A stretch of 64,000 nt of DNA from Castor canadensis. Its lineage: Eukaryota > Chordata > Mammalia > Rodentia > Castoridae. Positions 12,004 through 22,420 of this stretch are shown here, piece after piece (the stretch's first letter is position 1; the number at the start of each line of letters is the position of its first letter). Where the stretch lies: positions 154,953,779-155,017,778 of the forward strand of contig NC_133393.1 in assembly GCF_047511655.1 (NCBI RefSeq). The letters are read 5' to 3'. The notes under the pieces were generated by a model, which worked only from the letters and a program-made list of their open reading frames with translations, searched no databases and had not been told where the DNA came from. The translations under genes and the position numbers were made by a program.

Positions 12004-15000
12004 AGCTGAGGTGAGCAATGGCCTTGGGAAAGGGAGGAGGGAGGCAGACCCCTGCCCACTGCCTGCCCTGAGCAGCCTGGACAGAACCCAGCACCGGTCC
12101 CTGCCTGCTTGGCCTTGGCCACAGCCACCCCAGGCTTGGCACAGTCAGCCACTTGGCAAGGTGGCCTGGGAGTCCTGGCCCTTCACCCAGTCCTGCCCGC
12201 CCCTCGCCACCACCCTAGAGGCTTCCCCAGCCAAGTGGACAGAGGGGCTGCACACCAGAGCCCAGGAGAACCATCACTAAAGCCATGCCTTTGGAGGGCA
12301 TCATCGACAGTGGCAAGGCCAGCACGGGCAGTTCTAGAAATGTTATCTGCTCCTGCGTAAAAGTAGACGCTCCAGAGGAGTCTTTAGCAAGGGTAGTTTG
12401 TTTTAGGCACTCCAGGGAAGGAAGCAGTACCCTCAGACCCCAACTCGCCCCTCATACCCCTGCTGAGGTTCTCGCCTGGCTGAGAACCCTGCGGAGGGGA
12501 GAGAGGCTGGGGGGCCTTGCCTGGCATGATGCCAGATGCTGAGGTCTCAGCGGTCAGTCAGGCCTCTGGCCTAGGGCAGCCTCCACCCATTCTCAGGAAG
12601 CAAGCCGGGCAGTTCCTAGAGAAGGCAACTCTTAACTCCACAGCCTGGGCTGCCCTCCAGATGGGCGTCCCCTGGCCCAGACCACCGAGGCTGTGCAGTG
12701 TACAAAGCTGGGCATGTAAGCTCATTCCTTCTCACCCACCACAGCCTTACTGGCCCTTGGGACCCATGCAGCAGCCTCAGCTCAGTGGGGAGCCCCTCTG
12801 GGCCTTCTCCCCAGCTTCCTGCTCCTCTTACTACACTCATTTGCCCCTTTGGCTTCCCACCATCCCATGGGTCAGACACTGCATGTCCGAGGGGACCCAG
12901 TGAAGCCCTCAGTAGCCCTGGGCCACCACTGTGAAGACAGTGTGCTCTGGCCTCCCAAGGCAGGAGGAGCAGGGCACCCTCTGGGAGCTGGGACTCGCCA
13001 GGTATCCCCACAATTCCCATGGTAAGAGCCCACATGGATTATCTTCAAGGGGATTGGTGCCAGTTCTCTGGGCAGTATGGGCAGGTGGCCCTGCTTGGCC
13101 CTACATCCTCTGTGAAGCTGTGGGTTGGGTCCTGGTGGGAGAAGGCCACATGTAGACAGAAGGCTCTGAGACCTTGTACCTAGGAAACCTGCTGGATGCA
13201 ACCCCAGGCCTTGCCCACACTCTTCTCCTGTGGTTCCCAGATGGAACATTTCATCATGCAACATGAAGTTTGTACAGGCCCTGCCCTCCCTCTAGGGAGA
13301 CTTAGAAGGGGATGGAATGGTGGCAAGCCCCCTGCCTGCCCACTTGCCCAGACCAGCAATGTCCCATTGTCAGGCCAGGCCAGGAACCTCCGGGGAGCCC
13401 AGGCTTCCCAGGCAAGAAAAGTCCCCCAAAGAAGCACCAAGCCCAAAGGGAGGTGATGGAAGGGGGCCACCAAAGGTAGGTGGTTCATGCGGGGTCATTG
13501 TTGATGATGTAGTTCTTTGGTCATTGCCATACAACCTGTTCCTTCCCACCCTCCCTGTCTGTGACCCAGACTGTGCTTGAGTTGAGAATGTTTTCAGATA
13601 AGTACACAACTTGGAGGTTTGAATTATTGCCTAGCAGTTAAAACACCAGGCGGAGAGCCTCATGGGGAGGAGGGGCTCTGTGTCCTGCCTTTCCCCTTTG
13701 GATCCTTTGCCTTTCCCGCTGCCATCTGCAACCCTGGAACTGGTACCTCTCCCCTCACTGCACACTGTGCAGGGGAGGCAGCTAGGGCCCGGGGTCCAAG
13801 GCATCCGCTACGTCTCCATGGTGCACTCTTGGGGACTTTGAGGCCTCTGGGCACCAGCACACAGACCCACGAGGGCAACCCAGTCCTGCCCAGCCTGAGA
13901 CTAGAGCAATGGGCTGCATTGGCTCAAGTGTCATTATTTCCAATCCTGATTGTTGATTTTCTAAATTTCACATGAAGAAGGTATTTCCTGCCTCCATGAC
14001 TGTGCTTTGGGTATCCCTCAACATGCCTTGCTTGGTTCATCCTAGTCCCACCCAAAATGGTGCACAGTGGGTGTGGCCCACTTCTGGGCCCCCTGCCCCA
14101 GGCCCAGTCAGAGCGCAGATTGCCCGGTGCTCATGTCTTGTAGTTAACTTTATGAGCTGTGTTTGCAGGGAGACCCGCCTCTCGCCTGAGCCCCCCGGAT
14201 GCCACCCCTCCTGACTTTCCCAGACTCCATTGTTGGCATGGCCTGCTGAGCAGAAACACTGGCCGCTTTATGGAGGAAACCTAATCAGGGCCACTGAGGG
14301 TGGGGGAATTGCCCTGGGGGGGTCTGGCTCCTGGTGGCCCCAAGCCAAGCCCGAGGTGACTTTGGGGTGACACCGTCTGTCTGCATCACTCCTTCCAGAC
14401 ATCCGCCCAGCCCTGAAAGGACCACCTGCCCACCAAGGCTCCCGTGCACCTGTCCCGGCCAGCCTGGCTCCACCCGGCACCCTGCCCATGGGCAGACACT
14501 GCAGAGCCAGGACAGGGCCCAGGAGGTGGCAGCTGGCAGATGGCAGGGCGTCTGCTGACTGCTCGTTCCCTGTCGGCTGTACTCAGAAAGTCATTCACAC
14601 TGCACTCTCCACCCTTGCGGCCCAGCCTTCCTTAGGGATGGATGGGAAGGGTCCTTGGGTCTGTCTCAGGACCCCTTCCCTGTCATCCCTCTGAGAAACG
14701 GAAAGTCTCTGCAGTCTGCCCTGGCCTGAGGCCAGTGGTCATGCTCAGCCTGTTGAGCAGGTGGCCCCTATAAATCTCAGTGCTGCCCCTCCCAGAGATA
14801 GAATTGAGGCCTTTTCCCTACTCATTCAAAAGAGGCCCATCAGACGGCCACAGACTCAGAAACAGCAATCCTGTCCCCACCCCCAAAATGGGTTGTTGAC
14901 TGAAGAGTCTTGTGGATCCTGTGTGGACAGCTACCCGACCCCAGGTGGGCGGTGCAATAGGGGGAGCCCATGGGGGCCACAGTGTCTGTGCTGGCTGCTG

Positions 15001-17839
15001 GAGCACAGGGGGCTTGGTGTGAGGGGAGCATGTCCAGGACAGGCACCTGCCAGTCAGCCTCACCCCATGATGTGAGACTGGGCCCTGGAAGGCAAGGCCT
15101 GGACAGAGCCCAGCCCACTGGGGAGAAAATGGTGCCCTGTGGAAAGGAGCAGGAAAAGCAGGTCAGCAGCTCCTGGCAGAGGAACAGGCCAGGGCAAAGG
15201 CCAGGAGGTGGGGAGGGCCTGGCAGATGGCCAAGGAGGATGGGGGGAGGCTTGCCCTGGGCATTTTGCAGCTCTGGGAGGTTGGAGGAGGAGCCAGGGCT
15301 GGCAGGGACATGGTGGGGAGGAGCGGAAGCCCACAGAGAGGGTGTCAGTGATGAAAGGCCTGGCCATCTGGGAGCATGCGCAGGACTGGTGCTCAAGGAG
15401 AGAGGGGACTGTGTCCTCACCAGACCCTCAATAGCCAAATGGGCTTATCTTCTCACCCCCAATAGTAGATGGGTACACTGAGGCTCAGAGGGACCAACCT
15501 GCTTGACAGGCAGAGCTGGGCAGATCCCAGGTGGGTCCCATGCCACATCATACAGCCCAGGCTCAGCCCTAGCAGTCCAGTCAGGCTCCTCTTTCACAGC
15601 CACCCATGTCCCTTCCTGCTGGGATTTATCTCACCAGCCTTCCCACCCTCGCGCTGGCCCTGGGCAAGCACTGTGACCAGAATGGGCCACAGTGAGGTGG
15701 GATGACCATCCGATCCTTCAAGCAGGCCCTCGTGGATTGCTTTGGGCTGGGTCCTTGGAACCCCTTCCCTGCCTCTGCTCTTGGAGGGGTCCAGGTTCCC
15801 CTTGTCCCAAGTCTCAGGGAAGCTGCACCTTGCCATCCTCCTCTGTGAAGGGAGGTGGGAGCCCAGGGATGAGGTTGTGTCTCTTCTGAAACTACACTTG
15901 TTGCTTTTGTTTCTAAAACCAAACAGGTCAAAAGGTGGTACTGGAGTGGGAGCTCCTGTCTGCAGCTGGCCGTGCTCGTGGTAAGCAGGGCCTCCTACTA
16001 TCCTTGCTCTGGAAAGTAGGGGCCATGGGAGATTTTATGGTGGGGAGGACCATGGTCAGAGCCATATTCCTGCTGTCCCTCTCCAGGTCCCACTCTCAGG
16101 CTCCGAGGCCCCTTCCCATGGCCAACCTTTGCCTAGGCCATGCCTCCCCTGAGGTCACACAGCTCCCTGTCTTCTTGCCACTTCTAGGGGACCACCACAT
16201 CGATCCCCAGTACACTGCGACATGGTAACCTTTGGTCCCGCAGGCTCTCTCTGGCTTTCTGCGTCAGTCTGGATACTGCCTGATGGAGCCACGGTGCCTT
16301 GCAGTTTATGGCAGAGGTGAGCTGTCCCAGGCTCATGGTTGTGTGCACCTGCCCATCCCCTGGGCTCACCAAGCTGTGAGGGCACTCTGGGGACAGGAGT
16401 CCCTAAGGGAGCCTCCTTCTCTCTGCCCCTCCATCACCTATCTCCAGTGGGATCCTAATACACCCAGGCCACCTGCTATGGACTAAGGACCAACCTGAGA
16501 TGCCATACAGGTAAGTCTAGAGTTGAATAAGAGGAAAGGCCAAATTAGAGAAACAGAGTCACATTTGCTTCTCCCAGGCTGGGCTGGGGCACAGGGAAGG
16601 GGTCAAGGTGGGCCAGCGTGTCTGTCTCCCATTCCCACAGACTGGGGTTTTTCATGGCCAGCGTTGCACAATAAAGCCAGGTGGGAGAATATGGTCAGGT
16701 CCGACTGTAGGACAAGGCTACTGGGCCTGATAGTGGCATCCAGCTGATTGTTATTAGAGTGGCCCGGCAGCTGCTCAGAATCCTGAGGGTCAGCTGCTGC
16801 ACTGACCCCATGTCTCAGTGAAAACCCTGGTCCACAGGGTGTGAGATGTACCCAGGCTCGCATAGCCAGAAGGCATCCAGGTGTCACAGCCAGCTCCACC
16901 TGCTGGGCAGTCCTGCCCCAAACTGCCCTCACCTGCTGAGCCAGGGTCAGAACCCAGCAGGTTTGAGGGACCCACCTTCCTGAAGGGACTTCTGAGGGGT
17001 TCAGGTGGAGACAGATAAGGGGGTGACAGCAGGAGGCCAGTGTCTTTCCTGTGACAAGGTTAGTCACAGTCACAGTTTCTGGGCAGTATCTAGATTCTCC
17101 TCAATCTTTGTATCTGAACCAATCACCATTGGTAGGGGTCTAGCAGACCCTCATTCCCAACTCCTGCCCTGCCCTGCTGGCTCTGTTTGGATGGTCCTTA
17201 GGGACACAGTGGTTCAGTCTACCAACCAAAGGGTCCAGATTTGAGGCAGGGAACAGTCCCAGAGACTGTCATGCAGATTTCCTTCTGGGCCCTCATGGGA
17301 ACAGGGGCTCTCCAGTGCCTGCACAGGGGAGGACCCAGCTGAACTGGACCCAGGAAGATGACTGCTCCACGGTCCCCAGGTCTGGGTAGACAGTGCTGGG
17401 CACAAGCCCTGATAATCTTCCCATAAGGACTTGCTCAGGGAATGGAAGAAAGAGGGAAGGCCAGTGTCAGGTGCCCAGGGCTTGGCCAGACAGCAGCAGC
17501 TGCTTCTTGGCACTGGACATAGGGTGAGTCCTGCCTGACAGTGGGCAAGGGAAATACAGAGCCTGAGGGAAACAGCCCCACTCTTCTGCTGAGAGAAAAG
17601 CTCCATAGGGCCAGAGGCTCAGTGTCTCTTGTGCCTCAGTTTCCTCACTATGAAATGAGGCTGGTGATTCTGGACTCACCAGGGCTGATTGGATGGCACG
17701 GCCCAGCCTGGTGCCTGCCTGGAGGAGCCAGCCTTCTTAGAGGGCTGTGGAAGGAGATCTGGGGTGGAGTTTGCAAGTCCACAGCTTGCTTTGCAGCTCT
17801 CAGGGAGCTCAGAGCTATCGGCAGGAAGCAGAATGTTCC

Positions 17840-17935
17840 AGCTGCTCCACCTCTCATCAGCTGTGGGACCTTGAGATGGCCGTGGTACCCCTCTGGGCCT
17901 CAGTCTCCTCGCCTATAAGATAGGTTAACGGTACA
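17840..17935 (+). repeat. MIR fragment
   Basis: 'AGCTGTGGGACCTTGAGATG' is followed by 'CTCTGGGCCTCAGTCTCCTC' and a 'TATAAGATAGG' end. This is the MIR core in forward orientation with typical divergence. Confidence 0.65.
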
Positions 17936-18589
17936 CTTGCTCATCAGCTTTTCCCCATAGTTCCCCAGGAAGGTGAGGACCATGGTGCTGACTGCAGTTA
18001 GCAGGTGTCCAGGCTGACTGCATTGAGCCCTGGTGTGAGCAGTGTTCAGTGAGGCCTGACTTCAACAAGCAGGTGAGGCCCAAGACCAGAGCCAGATCTG
18101 TTCCCTTATCAAAGCCTTCTTGCCAGGCTGTGATGTGGGCTCCCTGAGCTCTGGGTTGAGCACAGTCCCTGCTGGCCTCAGGAGGTGACAGCCACCTACC
18201 CTGGGGAGCCAGGCTCCCTCTTGGGAGGAAAAACTGCTCTGTGGTCTCTTCCACAGTGAGGTCAGCTCAGGCTGACTAGCAACGTCCTATGGGGCAGGAC
18301 CAGGACTGGAACCCATGAGGAGGGGCCCTGGCTTCCAGGGGGAGGAGAGCGCGTGCCTGGGGCCACTGCCCAGTGCCAGGAGAGCTGCTGGTGGTAGCAC
18401 CAAGTGGGTGGAGGCCAGACCTCAGCCAGGTAGACACTTGAAGTGCCCTGGCCCCTGGTTGGTCTTTGGCAGATAGCAACCTTCCCTCAGGATCTCTTAA
18501 GGCAGGAGGAGCCCCTTGGGGACATGGCGGCCACTCCTTTTCAAGGATAGTGATCAAGCTGCCTGTGACAGTTTTCCACAAAGCCACCT

Positions 18590-18599
18590 GGGACTTTCC
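18590..18599 (+). promoter_or_regulatory. Consensus NF-kB site upstream of let-7a-3
   Basis: GGGACTTTCC is a perfect match to the kB consensus GGGRNYYYCC and lies about 230 bp upstream of the let-7a-3 hairpin. NF-kB control of the human let-7a-3 promoter has been reported, to my knowledge, which makes this more than a chance motif. I cannot align it to the human site here. A second isolated copy at 30988-30997 shows that the motif also occurs by chance in this window. Confidence 0.45.
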
Positions 18600-18826
18600 C
18601 TCCCTCCTTTGCTCCTCCCTGGTTGGTGGTTTCCTGCAAGCCTCCTGTCCTGATGATTCCAACAGTCCAGAGGCCACTCCAGGGGAAAGCCATCCATACC
18701 ACCCCCTGCCAGAACCCTGTGCCCTCAGCACTCAGCACCCTGTGTTCCCCCAGCTCTCCTTCCCCCTCCAGGAGGTGCCTCTGGAGCCAGGACATCCTTC
18801 TCGGCGCTGAGACTGACGGTCCTTTG

Positions 18827-18900
18827 GGGTGAGGTAGTAGGTTGTATAGTTTGGGGCTCTGCCCTGCTGTGGGGTAACTATACAATCTACTGTCTTTCCT
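18827..18900 (+). ncRNA. let-7a-3: microRNA let-7a-3 precursor hairpin
   Basis: A 74-base hairpin as long as the human let-7a-3 precursor. The mature 5p product occupies 18830-18851 (TGAGGTAGTAGGTTGTATAG plus TT) and is identical to let-7a. The 3p arm at 18878-18898 begins CTATACAATCTACTG. Seed GAGGTAG is intact. Compared with the human precursor as I remember it, the differences lie only in the terminal-loop side of the 3' arm (TGTGGGGTAAC rather than TATGGGATAAC), which rules out let-7a-1 or let-7a-2. After Drosha and Dicer processing, let-7a represses targets such as LIN28, HMGA2 and RAS genes and promotes differentiation. It is clustered with let-7b 0.8 kb downstream on the same strand, so co-transcription is expected. 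Confidence 0.97.
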
Positions 18901-19014
18901 GAAGTGGCTGTGATATCTGCGGGGGACAGAGTGCCAGCCCTGGCTGGGGATGGCATGGGGAGCATGGCGGAGGGTGGGGAGGGTGGCGGGCAGTGGCTGC
19001 AGCACAATAGGAAG

Positions 19015-19105
19015 TCTGATCAATGACTGACCTTGGACAGGTCCCTTGACTGGTCTCCATTTCCTCATATGGGACACATGAGGACTGAAGGAGGTGCAGT
19101 GTGAC
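19015..19105 (+). repeat. MIR fragment between the let-7 hairpins
   Basis: 'ACTGACCTTGGACAGGTCCC' followed by 'GGTCTCCATTTCCTCATATG' matches the MIR core in forward orientation. It lies 115 bp after let-7a-3 and would be part of the primary transcript. Confidence 0.6.
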
Positions 19106-19252
19106 GTCTCCAGAGAAGAAGGGCTTAGAGTTGACCCTGCCCTCTGTCCCCATGTCACACTGAGAGGCACTGACCCAGCCTTCCTCCCTTAGCCCACATC
19201 AGGCACAGGCTCTCCAAGTGAGGGTCTTGCCTGTACCTTCACCAACACTGGG

Positions 19253-19315
19253 CACTGGGAGATGAAGCCATAGGGCTGAGACCCCTGAGACTTGCCCAAG
19301 GTCACAGGACAGTGT
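19253..19315 (-). repeat. MIR fragment, reverse orientation, between the let-7 hairpins
   Basis: 'GAGATGAAGCCATAGGGCTG' and 'ACTTGCCCAAGGTCACAGGA' correspond to the complement of the MIR core. With the forward copy at 19015 it forms an oppositely oriented MIR pair in the let-7 intercistronic spacer. Confidence 0.55.
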
Positions 19316-19584
19316 TAACCTTGCATGTCACCCCAAAGATGTTTATCCCGGTACCTAGAGTATGCACCCACCTGTCCAGCTCAGGGTCAGACTTCTGGTC
19401 GGTGGCTGTACCTCTGACTGGAGAGGGAAGGGAGACCAGGGTACCTTTCCCAAGCAGGAAAAGAGGAGCATTCCCTGAGCATGCCTGGGTACCTGGCTGG
19501 CATGACCTTTATCTAGACAGCGTGGGCCACTGTGCATGGGGACTGGAGACCCCCCAGGCCAGCCCTTCCTGCCAAGCTGCTATC

Positions 19585-19660
19585 TTCATTGTGCCTGCCC
19601 GGCCCTCCAGCTCTGGCAGCCGAGCACCCTGGGCAGGGGCAGGTATGGGCACAGGACAGG
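19585..19660 (+). ncRNA. miR-4763-like hairpin upstream of let-7b
   Basis: In human, mir-4763 lies about 0.1 kb upstream of let-7b. At the equivalent position here CCTGCCC (19594-19600) can pair with GGGCAGG (19637-19643), and GCCC (19602-19605) with GGGC (19631-19634), closing a roughly 25-base loop. The 3' arm 'GGGCAGGGGCAGG' keeps the GGCAGGG seed of miR-4763-3p as I recall it. The rest differs at several positions, so it may be a poorly conserved or unprocessed hairpin. Homology rests on position, partial sequence and fold. No expression evidence is available. Confidence 0.45.
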
Positions 19661-19679
19661 GGACTGGGCCTCCCGCATG

Positions 19680-19685
19680 GTAAGT
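19680..19685 (+). promoter_or_regulatory. Strong 5' splice-site-like GTAAGT beside let-7b
   Basis: CATG|GTAAGTGGG gives a near-consensus U1 site. Its G+1 lies 15 bases before the let-7b hairpin start (19695). It sits between the miR-4763-like hairpin and let-7b. If used, let-7b would be the 5' end of an intron; the poly(A) signal at 19878 would then be intronic. It may instead only recruit U1 snRNP. Use is not shown by sequence. Confidence 0.35.
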
Positions 19686-19694
19686 GGGTGCCGG

Positions 19695-19776
19695 CGGGGT
19701 GAGGTAGTAGGTTGTGTGGTTTCAGGGCAGTGATGTTGCCCTCAGAAGATAACTATACAACCTACTGCCTTCCCTG
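19695..19776 (+). ncRNA. let-7b: microRNA let-7b precursor hairpin
   Basis: An 82-base hairpin. The mature 5p product at 19700-19721 begins TGAGGTAGTAGGTTGTGTGG and ends TT, identical to let-7b. The 3p arm at 19753-19774 begins CTATACAACCTACTGCC. The loop segment is one base shorter than the human 83-base precursor as I recall it (CCCTCAG against CCCCTCGG), with the arms unchanged. Let-7b shares the GAGGTAG seed and targets of the let-7 family. It is on the same strand as let-7a-3 and the miR-4763-like hairpin, in the order found in human. A 5' splice-site-like GTAAGT lies just upstream and a poly(A) signal about 100 bp downstream, so the hairpin is close to the 3' end of its host transcript. 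Confidence 0.97.
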
Positions 19777-19877
19777 AGGGGCCCAGAGACACGCTGCCAC
19801 GGAAGGCCCCACTTGGCAGGCCACGCGGGATCTGAGTCACAGAGTGGGTGAAAGCAGCATGGAGGAGCTCGGCTGTC

Positions 19878-19883
19878 AATAAA
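19878..19883 (+). terminator. MIRLET7BHG: Poly(A) signal, likely host transcript 3' end
   Basis: AATAAA is followed 1-25 bases later by a GT/T-rich downstream element (GGCTGTTCTGATGTG, then TTTGCAATTG). It lies 102 bases after the let-7b hairpin. The human host transcript ends roughly 150-200 bp past let-7b, so the position agrees. Cleavage is predicted near 19895-19905. Confidence 0.7.
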
Positions 19884-22189
19884 GGCTGTTCTGATGTGAA
19901 TTTGCAATTGGCCCTCGTTCATTCCAGAAACCCAGGGACTAGGTGGTAGGAGGCAGGAGTGTGTTGACCAAGCTGTGGTCGTGTCTGCATGGAGGTCACT
20001 GGTCAGGGAGCTGCTTGCCTGTCAAAGGCAGCCCCTGGCCCGCCTGTCCCTATACCTTTGGGGACCACTGTGGACCTGGGACCCCAACCCGTCCTCCACC
20101 CTGCACATCACCTTGGAGCCAAGTGTACTGAGGGCGAGACCCAAGCCCCAGCAGAGCAGTCGTCCATGGTGGATCCCTTGTGAACCTGGGTCAACAGCTA
20201 AGAGCTCAGGCCGTGCTGCCTCCCAAGGTCACCTGTCCTTTCGCCTCTGGCTCTTAGGACAGTAGCTGTCTACCCTTGAGCCAGCCGTCGTCTGAATAGT
20301 GGCCTTTCTCCTGGGAGTCCAGGCCCTCCTGGGAGCAGCTGCCAGAGGCCACATCATATCCAGTGCTGTGAGCTCCCCTTATAGGGACACTGGCATGGCA
20401 GGGACCTCACTCTGCCCTGGCTCTCCACTCACCTGCCTGTCTGTGTCCCACTGGTATCCTGGTCCTCTCACCATGATGGCTGCCACCTTGGCCCCAACTT
20501 TCGTCCGGAACCCTCCTAGCCTGCCTCTGCTCCCCTCCCCAGCCTTGCATGACCACTCCTGAGTAACCAACACTCATCTACACCCAGCCGGCTACCCCCA
20601 AAGAGCTATTGCTGGACTTGGAGCTGAGGGAGCCCCAAGTGGCAGGAGCGCTTCCCAAAGCGGGGCCGCCCGAGCTGAGTCTTGGTGGCTATGCAGAACT
20701 GGCAGCTGGAGAAGCAGAGGGGGTTTTGCAGTGAACATGGCCCACCACCCCCTCTGTTGTCCTCTGGAGCCTGAATGGATGACAAATGGGGGCCATCCAT
20801 CTCTCTTCACCCTGTGGTCAGTTGATAGCCAAGTCTGAACACTTGTGAAGTTCACTTCTGTTCCTCCTACCTCCTCTACCAGGCCTCAAGGGTCTCTCTC
20901 TTGGGCAGCCCCTCTGCCCTTCCCTGAGCCGATTTCTGTGACCTGTGCTCACCTTCACCTAGACTCCCTCCCTACATATCTGCTCATCCGGTACCCCTAC
21001 CCTCATCCCCCACCTCTGTCCACTACAGCCAACCCAATATGTCCAAGAAGACTGTGAACATCCAGGGAGGCAGCCTTTACTCCTGACATCTACACCATGT
21101 GGGTACAGAGCTGGTCTCTGCCTACAGAGCTTGAGACCTGGTGGAGACATAGCCAGGGACACAGAGCAGCCACCGCTGGGGTCAGAACTATGGTGGGGCA
21201 GCCCAGGGGCTGAGAGCTATGAGGAGCCCTGAACCCATCCCTGCAGTCAGGGTAGCTCCCTGGAGGAGGTGACACCCAGCCCACACTGTGTCCCTCCCTA
21301 ATATCCAGCACCCCTGCCAACTAGCTGTCACTGGAGATAGGAATGTCACAACCAGGTAGACATGAGGACATGGGAGGGCAGAGCAGCTGATCAGCAGCAT
21401 GAGGAAGTTCTGGGGGCCTCAGGCTCACTCAGGTGCTCTAGCGTGCTAAGCCTGTTTTCCCATCTTACCCACAGTAGTCCCACCTCAGAGGGAGGCATCA
21501 GGACTCAAAGACATCACAGATGACAATGCTCAACTCACATGGGTAGGGGAAGGTGGACAGGAGGTCCTGCTTCTAGCCAGGCACTGGGTGCCACCTGCTG
21601 CCTGATCCATATAAAGGGCTCCTGGCCAAGTCTGGGCCCTGGTTGTGGTGGAAGGTGAGGCTGGGTGTGAGCTGGGTGGGGCTGCTGGCTGGAAGCCCCA
21701 GGACTCGTCCTCCTGGCAGGCCAGGACCACGACCAGGCATGTGGATTAGCAACTGTGAAGATAATCCAGCTCAGGTCCATGCAGGGAGGAGATCCAGGCC
21801 AGGACCAGCAAGGTGGTAGCCCAAGCATGCAGAAGCCAGGGACTGCTCAGACCCTGCTCCCGGGGACAGGGTTGGGGGGGAGAGGGGCTCATCAGAGACT
21901 GGGAGCCTCTAGACATGTGTGGGCCCTCAGGTCCAAGAAGGGCACATTGGCCTTGACCCCCAGGAGGGATGGCCTAGCCGGTCCAGCAAACCCTGCAGCC
22001 TGGGGTCGGCAACAGTGAGGAACAGGGCCACCATCTAGGGCCACCAGGGTTGGGGCAAAACAAGTACAATGGAGAGAGGCCAGCAGCAGCTAAGGGGTCT
22101 CTCAGGGTCACACACAGGGCCTGCCTGTGTGTCAGCTAGGGGCCCAGAGTTGGAGCCCTCCCAATGGCCTCTCTGCACTTCCTTTAGAC

Positions 22190-22420
22190 ACAAAAGGAAA
22201 AGATGAGCATAAAAATATTGAACATCTACAATATGTAATGAATAATACAGATACACACTTTCAGTACAGAATAGATCAGTATGTAGTGAATGTAGCCATA
22301 ATTTATTCTATAATGACTTGTATTATCGTTTGCGAATACATATAACCGTATATCCTGTGTGGTATACCGCATGAATCTGGCCTGGATTGCAGTTGTCTTT
22401 ACACTACTCCAGTCATAAAT
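22190..22420. other. AT-rich island of unique-looking sequence
   Basis: About 230 bp of AT-rich sequence with several TATA-like runs (ATAATTTATTCTATAATG, ATACATATAACCGTATATCC) and retained CpGs. It is embedded in GC-rich flanks and resembles no repeat that I recognise. It could be a conserved non-coding element or an unrecognised old repeat. It has no poly(A) tail or terminal repeats. Confidence 0.3.

Larger units (their letters stand above)
9347..18589. other. SINE-free GC-rich stretch upstream of let-7a-3
   Basis: More than 9 kb without any rodent SINE that I can see. It carries no recognisable protein-coding exon. Contents worth naming are a 10-bp inverted repeat with YY1-like cores at 11970-12003 and a MIR fragment at 17840-17935 (separate entries). 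The rest is unique-looking GC-rich sequence. By analogy with human it belongs to the let-7b host gene; its exon boundaries cannot be fixed from sequence alone. Confidence 0.4.
18772..19900 (+). other. MIRLET7BHG: Proposed terminal part of let-7b host transcript (MIRLET7BHG)
   Basis: The human host transcript ends shortly after let-7b, and here a canonical AATAAA follows let-7b by about 100 bp, so the host 3' end is placed near 19895-19905. A pyrimidine-rich tract (CTCTCCTTCCCCCTCCAG) ends at an AG at 18770-18771, making 18772 a possible start of a terminal exon that would carry both let-7 hairpins. That acceptor is a guess; the transcript could enter this region unspliced. No conserved reading frame is present. 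The role is as primary transcript for let-7a-3 and let-7b, processed in the nucleus by Drosha/DGCR8. The order of hairpins and their spacing (794 bp between them) are close to human. Confidence 0.5.

Noticed and set aside
19474..19485. p53 half-site-like GAGCATGCCT between let-7a-3 and let-7b
   Set aside because: A single half-site with no matching second half nearby; expected often by chance.
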